Of a stretch of 43,688 nucleotides of DNA, positions 15,766 through 23,758 are shown piece after piece. The translations under genes and the position numbers were made by a program. Under the pieces are notes generated by a model. The model saw only the letters and a program-made list of their open reading frames with translations, did not search any database and was not told where the DNA came from. The DNA is from a virus. Location: the IMG/VR virus record IMGVR_UViG_3300020442_001756, positions 1 to 43,688 of that record, one strand, 5' to 3'. Every line of letters begins with the position of its first letter. Positions within the stretch are counted from its first letter, which is position 1.

Positions 15766-18700
15766 TACGTTACATCCTCATTAATTGTAGTGCCGACTTG
15801 ATATGGACGACCAACTATCAATTCCTCGCTACACTCGTCGAAGAATGGGTTACCAGTGTTACGCAATGCGCGACCTAGCGCAATTGTACTACCAGTCAAC
15901 CAGTTTCTTACTTTCATTCTACCATCATACGGACCCATCCGCATCAGAAGACTACCTCTGTCAATACGCTCAGGTTGAATTGCAATCGCGCAATCGTTAA
16001 CAAAGGTCAGCGCACACGCAATACCAAGTGAAGACCCGAATCCAAAGAAGCTGTATCCACCATATCCAGAGTAAGGTGGGCAACTATTACACCATGGATT
16101 AACCACACCATTGGGTCCTGTAATCTCCCACCATCTTTGTCCCGCTATTCCATTGCCATCACTATCATATCCACAATAAACATTCAGTGGACCATTGGAA
16201 TCAGCATAAGTATCCCAACATTCATGCTTAGGATAGTTATTACCACTAGGGCAGTCTACATCTAGGTAGTTGTAGGGGACAGCAGCGGACTGATTGTTAG
16301 TAGTTGTAGTCTCCCCTGTCTCAGGGTCTGTAGAGGATGTTGACCAGGTCCAGTATCCACTACCCGCCTGCACTCCGCCAGGACCAACGTTGTCGCCCAT
16401 CCACAGTTTCAACTGGTCAACTTCGCTCAATCCTGATGTTGTATTGTAGTCATATGTGTTTTCATCACCGCCAATAGGGATAAAGATAATCTCATCGTTG
16501 TTATTGGGGTCTCTATAACACCTACCTTCGACATCTCCATCGTGACAATCCCATACACGGGTGTCATTATTGCCCTGTCCAAGCGGTTTGACCTTTCTAG
16601 AGCGTGCCAATGCGGGTTTTCTGAGGTTTCTGAGGAATCTCATGAAGTCATCACCTTGACTTCCCGTGGTTTTACCCTTAATTTCTATCGAAACACTGAA
16701 AGTTGCCTCACTTTCATCGCTTGCGCAGTACTTATACGGCAACCAACCGAAGGCTTTGTCATTATTGTTGAGTAATTTCTCACCTTTACGCGCTTTTTTG
16801 GTCACATTAGGCAAGTCTTCACCAATTCCCGACGCATCTAGGTAAGGACACGGCATATCAAACCACCTAGAGATGTTATAAAGCTTAGGTTGACCCGTAG
16901 TAATGCAGTTTTCCTTACCAAATGCACCGTAAACGTGCGAAATGTTACTGTTAAACTGGTCAACTTGCGCTACAGCACCATATGCATACGGCATTGCATT
17001 CTTACTAAACTGCGCAATACCCTCATTTGCTTGTGTAACGATGGAAAACTCGTCATCACCAGGCATTGCAGCGGAGATATTCGCTTCTGCGTCAATGTTT
17101 ATACACTGTGTAGGCAGATTGAAGCAGTGTTTTGTAGTATCTTCCTTACTTTCCTCTGCAATACGGATATAAGAGTCGGGAATTGCGACTTCTAGACCCT
17201 GAGTAATGACACCAAAACTCTGATTTGTGAAATTTTGGTTAGTTCCGTCGTCTTGGTCTTGCAAATTTTCGATACCAGTGTTGAGAAATGCGCTTGCCAT
17301 CTCAATTCCCATCTCTTCAAACTGCAAATCCTTCTTACCGATGTCCTTTCTACCCTTACCAAAGGCATTATTGGCGTTATCAATCGCTGGAGACTTGAAT
17401 TCAAAGTACTCTGGGTCTGCAACCATGACCTGTGGAGCGTCAGATTGGTTATATCCTGAGCCAGGGTCAACAATTCTTACGCTTTGGATGGCACCTTGCT
17501 TACTTAACTGGGTAATTTCTACCTCTGCTTCGCGGTAAACCTGCAAATCTCTGTTTTTAGACTCACCTTTTTTCTTCTTATGCTTAATATCGAAGAATCC
17601 GTAGTTGTTTTCTACGTGTGCCATCATACTATCTGACTGGTCAGGTGTAGGAATTGCCTCTTTCCAGTCTGGATTCTGCTTAATCTGGTGTTTCTTGACG
17701 TGTTTAGACGTATCATTAGCGGAAAAGTCCTCCAAGACACGCGGATTAATCACTTTAATGATGGGGTCTTTATATCCCGACCCGCCATTAACGATATCAA
17801 TGCGCGATACTTCCCCTTTTTTGTTAATCTTTGCCTGTAAAACCGCTTGGTCTAGTGTACGATGGGGGATAAGAGAGCGTGGGTCTATCTCTACCTTGTA
17901 AAAACTGATACGTTTTGCGAATTCATACACACCACAGAAGGCAGCTTTGTTAGGAATGCCCCTTCCAGCAAGCACGATTGCCTGTGCACCCGTCTCAGAA
18001 GTGATACTTCCACCATAAGTGAAGTCATTTCCCTTACCAACTAGCTCAAGAAGACCGCACTTCAGCTCATCACCGAAGTAATACGCTGCATTAATGTCCC
18101 AACCGTTAAGTGCTTGACCCTTTTCAAAGCGTGTGCCGTCATTGTTAGTGTATCTGAATAGGATTCTCTGCGATTTTGTATCAATTTCATAGAAGCAAGC
18201 GTTAGCATCCTCAACTCCATCGTTAATCTTAATACGAGTCTCACTGGTTTGCCATGCACTTTCCTTAATCTCATAGAAATGAGAGTGGTAAGACAGGTTA
18301 GGAGTGCAAGTAGGGTCGCCATTCTCGTCTGTGCCGTTAGGACAGCAAGGCACATCATTCAATGTATACTGACAAGAGAAGATAGGACCATTCCAAGGAT
18401 AGGTCGTATCATACAGATAGTATAGAAACTGAGTATCATAGCAGTCTTCAAACCCAAGATACCTTGGCACTGATGCTTTTACAGCAGCACTCAGTCCATA
18501 AAACCATTCAAAGTTGGCATCGGAGTTTGTAATCGAAACACCATCCGTGCCATTACCCCATCCTGCAACACCAGGTGTGCCAGGATTAGGACCATTGAAT
18601 AGACCATAGGTAGTTGGGTCAAATTGTCTATAACTCTCATATGAGTAGTTTCTGCTGTTAGCAGCATATCTACCACTACCAAAGTTACCATCGTCATATG

Positions 18701-19610
18701 CATACCAGTCAGACCTGTCTATACATTGTCCAGTAGGTCCGACAATACTACCATCAATATAACTCTCAACAGGTGCCTGTGGTGATGCCTTAGTAAAGAC
18801 ATACCCTAGGATGCCCTGATACACAAGCATACCATTACCACCCTTACCAGAGATAGGTCCACCAGAGATGTTTACTTCATCCTGAGGTCTAATGGTATAC
18901 AAATCATCAACCTCATCTCCACTATCTGCATTACCCTTTCTATAGCGGTAGTGATACAGTGGCACAATGGGGTCATCACTATTGCTACCCTCTTGATAGT
19001 TCTGTGCGGCACTCTCCGTCTCAAAGATATAGCAGAGGGTCTTAATGAATTCATATTGGTTTCTACCTGTCCCCACACTACTATTACTACCAGTGGGTGT
19101 GTTATTACCGACTGTCAGTTGGGTATTATCAGGCCAATAGGAATAATACTTCTTAAGGGGTACACTACCGTCCACTGACCTGTGCATTCCGAAGAAGACA
19201 GGCACACCCTTACGTGGCTCTTTATTATATCCGTCAATTACATATTCCCAATCTTCATTCTCACTACCAGTATCTTCCTTCTGCAACTCAGGCTCGTTAC
19301 TGTAGGAGTGGTCTTCCTTATTGGGACGATAAAATCTATAGATTGCAGCACGGACCTTATCACATGTCCCTGCAGCACAAGTTACTTCTCTTTCCTGACC
19401 AAGGTAATGCACCACGTCAGTGCCAAGCGGTCTACTACCTGGTCCTTGACCATCAAACGTGATGACATAATCTGACCCTGTACCAGGGTCAGGATACTTA
19501 CTATGGGAGCGATACTTACCAGATGACGGTCTCTTGAAGGGTTTGTCATACATCGCCCCACTAATGGGGTTTGGGAAACTTCGACCTGTTTCCTCGATAA
19601 ACGCCGCCAT
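15765..19610 (-). CDS. Large virion structural protein (1281 aa)
   Basis: A 1281-residue protein rich in Gly, Asn, Tyr, Asp and Ser; I cannot place it in a named family with certainty. Near residues 607 and 713 are GGSGYKDPIIKV and PGSGYNQSDAPQV, the same GSGY repeat type found in the giant protein at the left edge, so the two may share a fold. The middle is helical and charged (KHVKKHQIKQNP, KKKGESKNRDLQ) and the last 250 residues are rich in Tyr, Trp and Cys. It lies immediately before the PAAR protein and the baseplate genes, so a baseplate hub or tail-tip role is likely. No transmembrane segment or signal peptide is apparent. Confidence 0.8.
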   Translation of the reverse strand: MAAFIEETGRSFPNPISGAMYDKPFKRPSSGKYRSHSKYPDPGTGSDYVITFDGQGPGSRPLGTDVVHYLGQEREVTCAAGTCDKVRAAIYRFYRPNKEDHSYSNEPELQKEDTGSENEDWEYVIDGYNKEPRKGVPVFFGMHRSVDGSVPLKKYYSYWPDNTQLTVGNNTPTGSNSSVGTGRNQYEFIKTLCYIFETESAAQNYQEGSNSDDPIVPLYHYRYRKGNADSGDEVDDLYTIRPQDEVNISGGPISGKGGNGMLVYQGILGYVFTKASPQAPVESYIDGSIVGPTGQCIDRSDWYAYDDGNFGSGRYAANSRNYSYESYRQFDPTTYGLFNGPNPGTPGVAGWGNGTDGVSITNSDANFEWFYGLSAAVKASVPRYLGFEDCYDTQFLYYLYDTTYPWNGPIFSCQYTLNDVPCCPNGTDENGDPTCTPNLSYHSHFYEIKESAWQTSETRIKINDGVEDANACFYEIDTKSQRILFRYTNNDGTRFEKGQALNGWDINAAYYFGDELKCGLLELVGKGNDFTYGGSITSETGAQAIVLAGRGIPNKAAFCGVYEFAKRISFYKVEIDPRSLIPHRTLDQAVLQAKINKKGEVSRIDIVNGGSGYKDPIIKVINPRVLEDFSANDTSKHVKKHQIKQNPDWKEAIPTPDQSDSMMAHVENNYGFFDIKHKKKKGESKNRDLQVYREAEVEITQLSKQGAIQSVRIVDPGSGYNQSDAPQVMVADPEYFEFKSPAIDNANNAFGKGRKDIGKKDLQFEEMGIEMASAFLNTGIENLQDQDDGTNQNFTNQSFGVITQGLEVAIPDSYIRIAEESKEDTTKHCFNLPTQCINIDAEANISAAMPGDDEFSIVTQANEGIAQFSKNAMPYAYGAVAQVDQFNSNISHVYGAFGKENCITTGQPKLYNISRWFDMPCPYLDASGIGEDLPNVTKKARKGEKLLNNNDKAFGWLPYKYCASDESEATFSVSIEIKGKTTGSQGDDFMRFLRNLRKPALARSRKVKPLGQGNNDTRVWDCHDGDVEGRCYRDPNNNDEIIFIPIGGDENTYDYNTTSGLSEVDQLKLWMGDNVGPGGVQAGSGYWTWSTSSTDPETGETTTTNNQSAAVPYNYLDVDCPSGNNYPKHECWDTYADSNGPLNVYCGYDSDGNGIAGQRWWEITGPNGVVNPWCNSCPPYSGYGGYSFFGFGSSLGIACALTFVNDCAIAIQPERIDRGSLLMRMGPYDGRMKVRNWLTGSTIALGRALRNTGNPFFDECSEELIVGRPYQVGTTINEDVT

Positions 19611-19615
19611 TACAA

Positions 19616-19867
19616 TTACTTTAACTTCTCAACCCTATTTAGTCGGTCATAGAGATCGTCAAACAATTCCTTGAGATTGCTATACTCATCATTACCAGGA
19701 ATCTTATACTTCACCATGTCAGCGCCTGGTGGAGGCATCTTACCAACAGCAACCTCTAGGTAGGTAATACGCTGCGCTAGATTCTTTAATCCTTCACTGA
19801 GTTGCTGGAGAGACCATGCAACCATTTCGGATTCACTCTTAAATTCAGGGACGCCGTTTTTTTCCAT
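19616..19867 (-). CDS. Small coiled-coil protein, possible tail component
   Basis: 83 residues (MEKNGVPEFKSESEMVAWSL...) predicted to be mostly helical, with two heptad-like segments (LQQLSEGLKNLAQRITYLEVAVGKM and LKELFDDLYDRLNRVEKL) separated by a Pro-rich turn. It ends five bases before the 1281-residue structural gene. An upstream GTG at 19882, directly after the previous stop, would add five residues; I prefer ATG 19867, but the ribosome site is weak either way. A chaperone or trimerisation role is inferred only. Confidence 0.6.
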   Translation of the reverse strand: MEKNGVPEFKSESEMVAWSLQQLSEGLKNLAQRITYLEVAVGKMPPPGADMVKYKIPGNDEYSNLKELFDDLYDRLNRVEKLK

Positions 19868-19882
19868 CGCGATTTTTTTCAC

Positions 19883-20044
19883 CTATTCATTAATTTGATG
19901 TAAGACAATACTTCCGTCTGTCTCTTCTTCCCATTCTAACATGGTGCCCACATCCCAACCAGTCTCATCAAGCATCTCGTCAGGGAGTGTGATAAAGCAC
20001 TCCCCATGCTCATCTACCTCTACTTCTAGGATGTATCTCTTCAT
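19883..20044 (-). CDS. AbrB/MazE-like small protein
   Basis: ATG 20044 to TAG 19883 encodes 53 residues: MKRYILEVEVDEHGECFITL, then LPDEMLDETGWDVGTMLEW. The pattern beta strand, LPxExLxExGWxxGxxLEW, beta strand matches the swapped-hairpin AbrB/SpoVT fold of transition regulators and MazE antitoxins. Small acidic single-domain forms occur in T4-like phages. DNA binding is uncertain because the protein is very acidic. It sits between the NlpC gene and the coiled-coil gene. Confidence 0.65.
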   Translation of the reverse strand: MKRYILEVEVDEHGECFITLPDEMLDETGWDVGTMLEWEEETDGSIVLHQINE

Positions 20045-20065
20045 ACCTTTTCAGTCTCTTATGCC

Positions 20066-20545
20066 TTATATAGCATCACTGCGAATTGCACCTACACATG
20101 CCGTCTGATAGATGTGATATGCTGGGTCAAATAAATCATCAATTTCTGACAAACCATTGTAGGGGTGATGAAGCATAAATCCATTGCCAAGATAAACTCC
20201 ACCATGATTAGGTGCTCTACCCTTCGGTGCCGAATAACCTCCACCCAACGGTGTGACGTATAGTCTAAACAACAGGACATCATCTTGCTCCATCTCTGAG
20301 AAGTCTACATCCCCTCCCCATTCCTTCTTGTATATCCAATATGCTTTTTCTTCCTCAATCGCTTCCTTCGTGAAAGCGTATATCTTACGTGCGTTGAAGT
20401 CTGCTAACTCTCTCCCATACTCTTCTCGATAATACTTGCGTATAATCTCATAACATCCAAACAATCTATTGCCTGTCCATTTGTGCCCTAGGAGGTGCTT
20501 GTAACGCTCTCTAAGGGCGATGAGAGTCTTTTCGCGTTGATTCAT
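20066..20545 (-). CDS. NlpC/P60-family cell-wall peptidase (lambda K-like)
   Basis: 159 residues with the layout of the tail-associated NlpC/P60 peptidases related to lambda gpK. A helix begins at candidate nucleophile C31 (FGCYEIIRKYYREEYGRELADF), followed by a DDVLLFR strand and a histidine segment NHGGVYLGNGFMLHH with H114 and H126/H127. These enzymes cleave peptidoglycan stem peptides during genome entry. The residue before C31 is Gly rather than the usual Asp. It overlaps the upstream small gene by 35 bases. Confidence 0.8.
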   Translation of the reverse strand: MNQREKTLIALRERYKHLLGHKWTGNRLFGCYEIIRKYYREEYGRELADFNARKIYAFTKEAIEEEKAYWIYKKEWGGDVDFSEMEQDDVLLFRLYVTPLGGGYSAPKGRAPNHGGVYLGNGFMLHHPYNGLSEIDDLFDPAYHIYQTACVGAIRSDAI

Positions 20546-20693
20546 GTCTGATTAGATGTAATAGGAGTATCCTGAGGGATTCTGCGAGACTTATCGCGAT
20601 GTAACTTATTTGGTCCCACCAGTTTGTCTCAACCTTGGGAGGCGTTTTTATATCTGGGAAATTTTTTTCTGTAGGGGGGACCCGAAGTTTCAT
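20511..20693 (-). CDS. Small hypothetical protein, possible membrane-associated
   Basis: 60 residues: a Pro/charged N-terminal part (MKLRVPPTEKNFPDIKTPPK) followed by an aromatic and aliphatic helix (WWDQISYIAISLAESLRILLLHL) that could span or lie on a membrane, and a basic tail. It overlaps the peptidase gene and is the first open frame after the hairpin that ends the small-gene operon. Similarity to known holins is not evident. The start has no clear Shine-Dalgarno site. Confidence 0.45.
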   Translation of the reverse strand: MKLRVPPTEKNFPDIKTPPKVETNWWDQISYIAISLAESLRILLLHLIRHESTRKDSHRP

Positions 20694-20765
20694 TGTAATA
20701 ATATAGCGAGGTCGCTGTGATACTTTTGTAGGTTAGGGAAGTATACGTTTTTAATATACAACAAC

Positions 20766-20787
20766 GGGGCAATGGAATCACTGCCCC
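20766..20787 (-). terminator. Stem-loop after small-gene operon (weak terminator)
   Basis: The minus strand has GGGGCA...TGCCCC arms, extendable to nine pairs with one G-T wobble and a four-base loop, 10 bases after the stop of the 55-residue gene. The following GTTGTTGT is only partly U-rich, so termination would be weak. Confidence 0.45.
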
Positions 20788-20797
20788 AAACTGTTAA

Positions 20798-20965
20798 CTA
20801 TACCCCACAATACTGTCGTGCATCGTTGAGTGCTTGCTGCTGTGATTTGAATGGTCCATTCTTACTACAATCGGGATAATCGAATGCCCAAAAGTATTTG
20901 CGACTCTTCTCCCATAGTTTGATATTAACAGGGGGAACTGTGTTGAGAGTGGTGGATTGTGTCAT
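20798..20965 (-). CDS. Small hypothetical protein (55 aa)
   Basis: ATG 20965 to TAG 20798 encodes MTQSTTLNTVPPVNIKLWEK... with a C-terminal KSQQQALNDARQYCGV. The ATG overlaps the upstream TGA (ATGA), a coupling signature. The SRKYFWAFDYPDC segment is aromatic. No family recognised. It is the last gene of the three-gene operon driven by the consensus promoter at 21303-21331. Confidence 0.6.
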   Translation of the reverse strand: MTQSTTLNTVPPVNIKLWEKSRKYFWAFDYPDCSKNGPFKSQQQALNDARQYCGV

Positions 20966-21087
20966 TTGAGTGTGTCGTTAATGGTGTCATCGTAATTCTC
21001 AATATGTCGCTCTTCATCTTCTACCAATAGACTGTCAATCCAGTCTTCATTCAATACATCCGTGGTGGTGTATTCGTAGTTATTCAT
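20962..21087 (-). CDS. Very small acidic protein (41 aa)
   Basis: ATG 21087 gives MNNYEYTTTDVLNEDWIDSL..., strongly acidic (many Asp and Glu). An upstream in-frame ATG at 21156 lies inside the preceding gene, so the shorter form is chosen; its ATG overlaps the previous TAA by eight bases and its TGA overlaps the next ATG. Small acidic phage proteins often bind host proteins or mimic DNA, but that is speculation here. Confidence 0.55.
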   Translation of the reverse strand: MNNYEYTTTDVLNEDWIDSLLVEDEERHIENYDDTINDTLK

Positions 21088-21259
21088 TGTAATCGGGTTG
21101 GGTGTAGTCTGTGTTGCGTGGTTGTCTATCTGTGGAAAACTCTTGTGAGTATTCATCTGAATAGACCTTGGATTTACTGCCGTTAAATTGTCTCTTTTCT
21201 CTGATAGATTTGGGTCTCCTGGAATTGTGCAAATCGTTGCGCTTGTAGGTCCTTCCCAT
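21080..21259 (-). CDS. Small basic protein (59 aa)
   Basis: ATG 21259 to TAA 21080 encodes MGRTYKRNDLHNSRRPKSIR... with a polar Asp/Gln/Thr C-terminus. The N-terminal half is strongly basic, probably a disordered nucleic-acid-binding tail. It is the first gene after a near-perfect sigma70 promoter, so it is probably expressed early by the host polymerase. Family not recognised. Confidence 0.65.
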   Translation of the reverse strand: MGRTYKRNDLHNSRRPKSIREKRQFNGSKSKVYSDEYSQEFSTDRQPRNTDYTQPDYNE

Positions 21260-21302
21260 TGTTAGTGATTACCGCAATGTGCTCCTGATTAACTACTCTC
21301 TA

Positions 21303-21331
21303 ATTGTAATGGATTTGGATGATTATGTCAA
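21303..21331 (-). promoter_or_regulatory. Early promoter TTGACA-17-TACAAT
   Basis: On the minus strand a perfect -35 TTGACA (21331-21326) and -10 TACAAT (21308-21303) are 17 bases apart, about 45 bases before the 59-residue gene. About 30 bases upstream of the -35 (21366-21380) is TGTCAACATATGACA, an inverted repeat that could be an operator. Confidence 0.75.
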
Positions 21332-21469
21332 TGGTCTTGTGATGGTTGTGTGAGTGTCCTGTCATATGTTGACAAAAAAATGTCGTTGTGCTACGCTCTA
21401 AGGTAACAATAACTCCGTCGATATAATTCTCGGAAGTATATTTATTTAACCATTTTATTTATCCACAGA

Positions 21470-21775
21470 TTATACGGAAACTGTGGAAAACTCTTCTCTT
21501 AATGCTCTCTCTGCATCCTCTACAGATTGATTCAAACTTGCTTGCCATTTTGCTTCGCGGATGTCAAAAACGATGTCCCTGACTCTCTCCCTATCTAATG
21601 AATCACCATCGCCCCAAGTGATGTTTTCATCCTGCGCACATTTGTCCAATAGGGTTAAAGTAGCAAGTGCTAATTCTTCTCTAGTTAAATCTAGTATTGG
21701 ATAGAGCACATCTTCGTGACTAGGTAAGTAGAATGATTCACAATAGTCAAGGAATTGAGAGAAGTTTGAAATCAT
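21470..21775 (-). CDS. Hypothetical early protein (101 aa)
   Basis: 101 residues, acidic and mostly helical (LTREELALATLTLLDKCAQDE, ERVRDIVFDIREAKWQASLN, VEDAERALREEFS). Not recognised. It follows promoter 21799-21804 with a short leader CAACACCAAAGAAAC and no Shine-Dalgarno site. The 210 bases downstream of its stop hold no gene, only the promoter and inverted repeat described above and A/T-rich sequence. Confidence 0.65.
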   Translation of the reverse strand: MISNFSQFLDYCESFYLPSHEDVLYPILDLTREELALATLTLLDKCAQDENITWGDGDSLDRERVRDIVFDIREAKWQASLNQSVEDAERALREEFSTVSV

Positions 21776-21798
21776 GTTTCTTTGGTGTTGTTACTATT

Positions 21799-21804
21799 AT
21801 TATA
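21799..21804 (-). promoter_or_regulatory. Early promoter -10 (TATAATAATAGTAAC)
   Basis: A perfect -10 TATAAT is followed by AATAGTAACAAC, shared with the promoters at 24107 and 30125. The -35 region is poor. A GTGGCAC element lies further upstream (21836-21842) than at the sister sites. It drives the 101-residue gene. Confidence 0.6.
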
Positions 21805-21854
21805 AAGGCAATTAGGGGCAAAGTGAAGTTAATGTGTGCCACTAATTAAATTGG

Positions 21855-22022
21855 TTAGAAATCATCTACTGTAAGATTGTTGACTGCATCAAATACTTTA
21901 TCAGTCATAGAATCAAATGTATCTGTGTCAAATCTATCACTCCTGTATTTGTCAACTTTGGGATGTGATAGTAGTTGAGTTAATGATTGATGCTCTTCGA
22001 TTGTTAGATTAATTAGGGGCAT
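21855..22022 (-). CDS. Small hypothetical protein (55 aa)
   Basis: ATG 22022 gives MPLINLTIEEHQSLTQLLSH..., 55 residues of probable helix-turn-helix-like arrangement, ending in an acidic tail (DAVNNLTVDDF). A TTG at 22091 would lengthen it by 23 residues but would overlap the upstream gene by 31 bases. Family not recognised. Confidence 0.5.
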   Translation of the reverse strand: MPLINLTIEEHQSLTQLLSHPKVDKYRSDRFDTDTFDSMTDKVFDAVNNLTVDDF

Positions 22023-22060
22023 GAGATTAGATGAGAATTGTTTACAGTGTGGTGAGGTGA

Positions 22061-22507
22061 TTATCTCATGTAGAGATGACCACCTGCCCAATCTACGTTT
22101 TTAGCGTTATGGACATATTCACGTTGTTTGATAATTCTCATGTCAAATCTTACGTGCTTAGCAGGTTTTGCCCAACCTGCTGGTTTGTAGATTTGTCCAG
22201 TTTTCTTATCGATGAAAGCAACAACTGACTGGTCTTTATATTCACCTGCTTCGTTTCTTGCTTCCTGTTGAATAATCTTGAAATACTTCTTACCTTCGTT
22301 TGCTCTAAATCTCATCAACTTTGCGCTACCGTTAGCGATTGCTTCAAGTTGCTCATTTGCATATCTTGATGAATCACTACGTGCCGCCATTCTTTGCATT
22401 GAATCGATGTGATACATTTTGTAGTTTTGTGTTAATGCTTCACAATACTTTTCTGTCCATGTTGGGACTAATGCTTCGATTGTTGGATTTGAGATTGTTT
22501 GAGTCAT
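22061..22507 (-). CDS. Conserved hypothetical protein (148 aa)
   Basis: 148 residues. The second half has SVVAFIDKKTGQIYKPAGW, AKHVRFDMRIIKQREYV and DWAGGHLY, a pattern I associate with a widespread uncharacterised protein of marine T4-like phages. The N-terminal half is helical and charged. It starts at ATG 22507 behind the promoter at 22536, with AAAGG about ten bases upstream. No catalytic residues can be assigned. Confidence 0.7.
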   Translation of the reverse strand: MTQTISNPTIEALVPTWTEKYCEALTQNYKMYHIDSMQRMAARSDSSRYANEQLEAIANGSAKLMRFRANEGKKYFKIIQQEARNEAGEYKDQSVVAFIDKKTGQIYKPAGWAKPAKHVRFDMRIIKQREYVHNAKNVDWAGGHLYMR

Positions 22508-22535
22508 GTGAAATACCTTTGTTTCTTATACACTT

Positions 22536-22559
22536 ATTATAGTGTAAAAAAGGTGCCAC
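22536..22559 (-). promoter_or_regulatory. Early promoter with GTGGCAC element and inverted repeat
   Basis: TATAAT (22541-22536) is preceded by GTGGCACC with 18 bases from the G to the -10. The -10 is the centre of an inverted repeat TACACT-ATAATA-AGTGTA, which could be a repressor site or a 5' hairpin. It drives the 148-residue gene. Confidence 0.6.
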
Positions 22560-22564
22560 GGTAG

Positions 22565-22774
22565 TTAGTCTGTGCCACTAATCTCACTGTCACATACAAC
22601 ATCATAACACATGCCTTCAGCAATAAAATAGTCGCATAGTTGTTGATATTGACGTAGGTCTTCATTTAGTCCTGTATCAATCAAGAACTGTGCCATTTCA
22701 ATTTGTGAGTCAGGTGGAAGAATGCCTTCGTCATATGCATTCATGAGTTGCGCGTATTGTTGCGGGAGATTCAT
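22565..22774 (-). CDS. Conserved small hypothetical protein (69 aa)
   Basis: 69 residues: MNLPQQYAQLMNAYDEGILP, then IEMAQFLIDTGLNEDLRQYQQLCDYFIAEGMCY. The layout (MN...Y-E-G-L, F-LIDTGL, LIAEG) resembles a small helical family common in caudoviruses of unknown function. The start overlaps the oxygenase stop by four bases (ATGA). Confidence 0.65.
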   Translation of the reverse strand: MNLPQQYAQLMNAYDEGILPPDSQIEMAQFLIDTGLNEDLRQYQQLCDYFIAEGMCYDVVCDSEISGTD

Positions 22775-23397
22775 TTTGAAATAGTGATGTTTGCGGTTAG
22801 GGTGATACGCTCAGGATTTGGGTTTGAGTCGTAACCGTGAGTTAGATTTGCAGGATAGATGATAACATCACCTTCTTGCATGTTGAATGTTGCTTCAGTC
22901 AAATTGAATGCTGTTACATCAGTCGATTCAATTTGTAGGATGGGATAATGATTTGATGCTACATTTTTTCGCCACTTGATGAATGCATGTTTCTCGGGGT
23001 CATAGTTAATCAAATAGGTGAGACTATAGACACAATTTGAATGCTCGTGTGGGGCATAAATTGCTCCTTCACCATGCAATTCAAGATAACTCTCATTGAT
23101 AACTAAGTTTGGTTTGTAGTTGAATGCGTGTGCATTATGCTTAGTGATTGCAAGATTGAGAGCATCTTCAATGTGTGGCAAGTCAGTCAACAATTTGTTA
23201 GTTGGTCCAACTTGTTTCACATTATGCGAAATTGCTTCGCGTCCATGTGTGGGTAGTAAATTCTCATCACCCATCCATGTTAGGATGGACTTCTTTACCT
23301 CTTCGTGATTTGGTAGAGTGTATTTAGTGATGGGAATGGGGAAAAATCCATAAGTTTCGCTTTGGATTGCATCCTCTAAATTATCACTTAGATTCAT
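22771..23397 (-). CDS. 2OG-Fe(II) oxygenase-like protein (early region)
   Basis: 208 residues with the fold pattern of the phage putative 2OG-Fe(II) oxygenases (2OG-FeII_Oxy_5 type): N-terminal FFPIPITKY, a metal segment APHEHSNCVYSLTYL with H117 and H119, then GDVIIYPANLTHGYD with H187 and a likely 2OG-binding R197 (PERITLTANI). The usual HxD carboxylate is not seen; the site reads HxH. ATG 23397 is preferred to GTG 23430; it overlaps the upstream gene by 14 bases. Unlike the other oxygenases it lies in the early-type region among tiny genes. Confidence 0.75.
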   Translation of the reverse strand: MNLSDNLEDAIQSETYGFFPIPITKYTLPNHEEVKKSILTWMGDENLLPTHGREAISHNVKQVGPTNKLLTDLPHIEDALNLAITKHNAHAFNYKPNLVINESYLELHGEGAIYAPHEHSNCVYSLTYLINYDPEKHAFIKWRKNVASNHYPILQIESTDVTAFNLTEATFNMQEGDVIIYPANLTHGYDSNPNPERITLTANITISK

Positions 23398-23545
23398 CGT
23401 AATTGCACATTGGGAATGGGATTGACTCACTATCTATGCTCATAATCATATCATAGAATGCTTCGGGAATCAAATCACCTCTAACATTATACCTGATAAC
23501 ACCATCGGCATCAGGTTGTTTTCTTGGTCTATTTTCATTAAGCAT
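23384..23545 (-). CDS. Small hypothetical protein (53 aa)
   Basis: ATG 23545 gives MLNENRPRKQPDADGVIRYN..., ending FPMCNYDESK. It overlaps the upstream stop by eight bases and the oxygenase start by 14, so it is probably co-translated with both. Longer in-frame starts would lie inside the upstream gene. Function unknown. Confidence 0.5.
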   Translation of the reverse strand: MLNENRPRKQPDADGVIRYNVRGDLIPEAFYDMIMSIDSESIPFPMCNYDESK

Positions 23546-23723
23546 TTGCATTCTCCCATGTATCGTAAAACATATCCCATGCTTGATTTTCATGCACGAA
23601 AGATGAAATTCCTGACTGATCGGCAACCCAATCATATGCCATATCAATATCGGCATTTGTATCAAGGACGAATGATTGAAGTCCTTGGATTGCATTTAGA
23701 AATGCTTCGTTTGTGTGAATCAT
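23538..23723 (-). CDS. Small acidic hypothetical protein (61 aa)
   Basis: ATG 23723 gives MIHTNEAFLNAIQGLQSFVL... and an acidic aromatic C-terminus (ENQAWDMFYDTWENANA). A TTGCCCCTTATTGC-type upstream sequence resembles that before the 101-residue gene, so a weak promoter may lie at about 23735-23755. No Shine-Dalgarno site. Function unknown. Confidence 0.5.
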   Translation of the reverse strand: MIHTNEAFLNAIQGLQSFVLDTNADIDMAYDWVADQSGISSFVHENQAWDMFYDTWENANA

Positions 23724-23758
23724 GATGAAAGAGTAATAAAAAGAGCAATAAGGGGCAA

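Noticed and set aside
19630-19637. CTAAATAG before the 1281-residue gene as a late promoter
   Set aside because: It is inside the coding sequence of the coiled-coil gene and does not fit NATAAATA.
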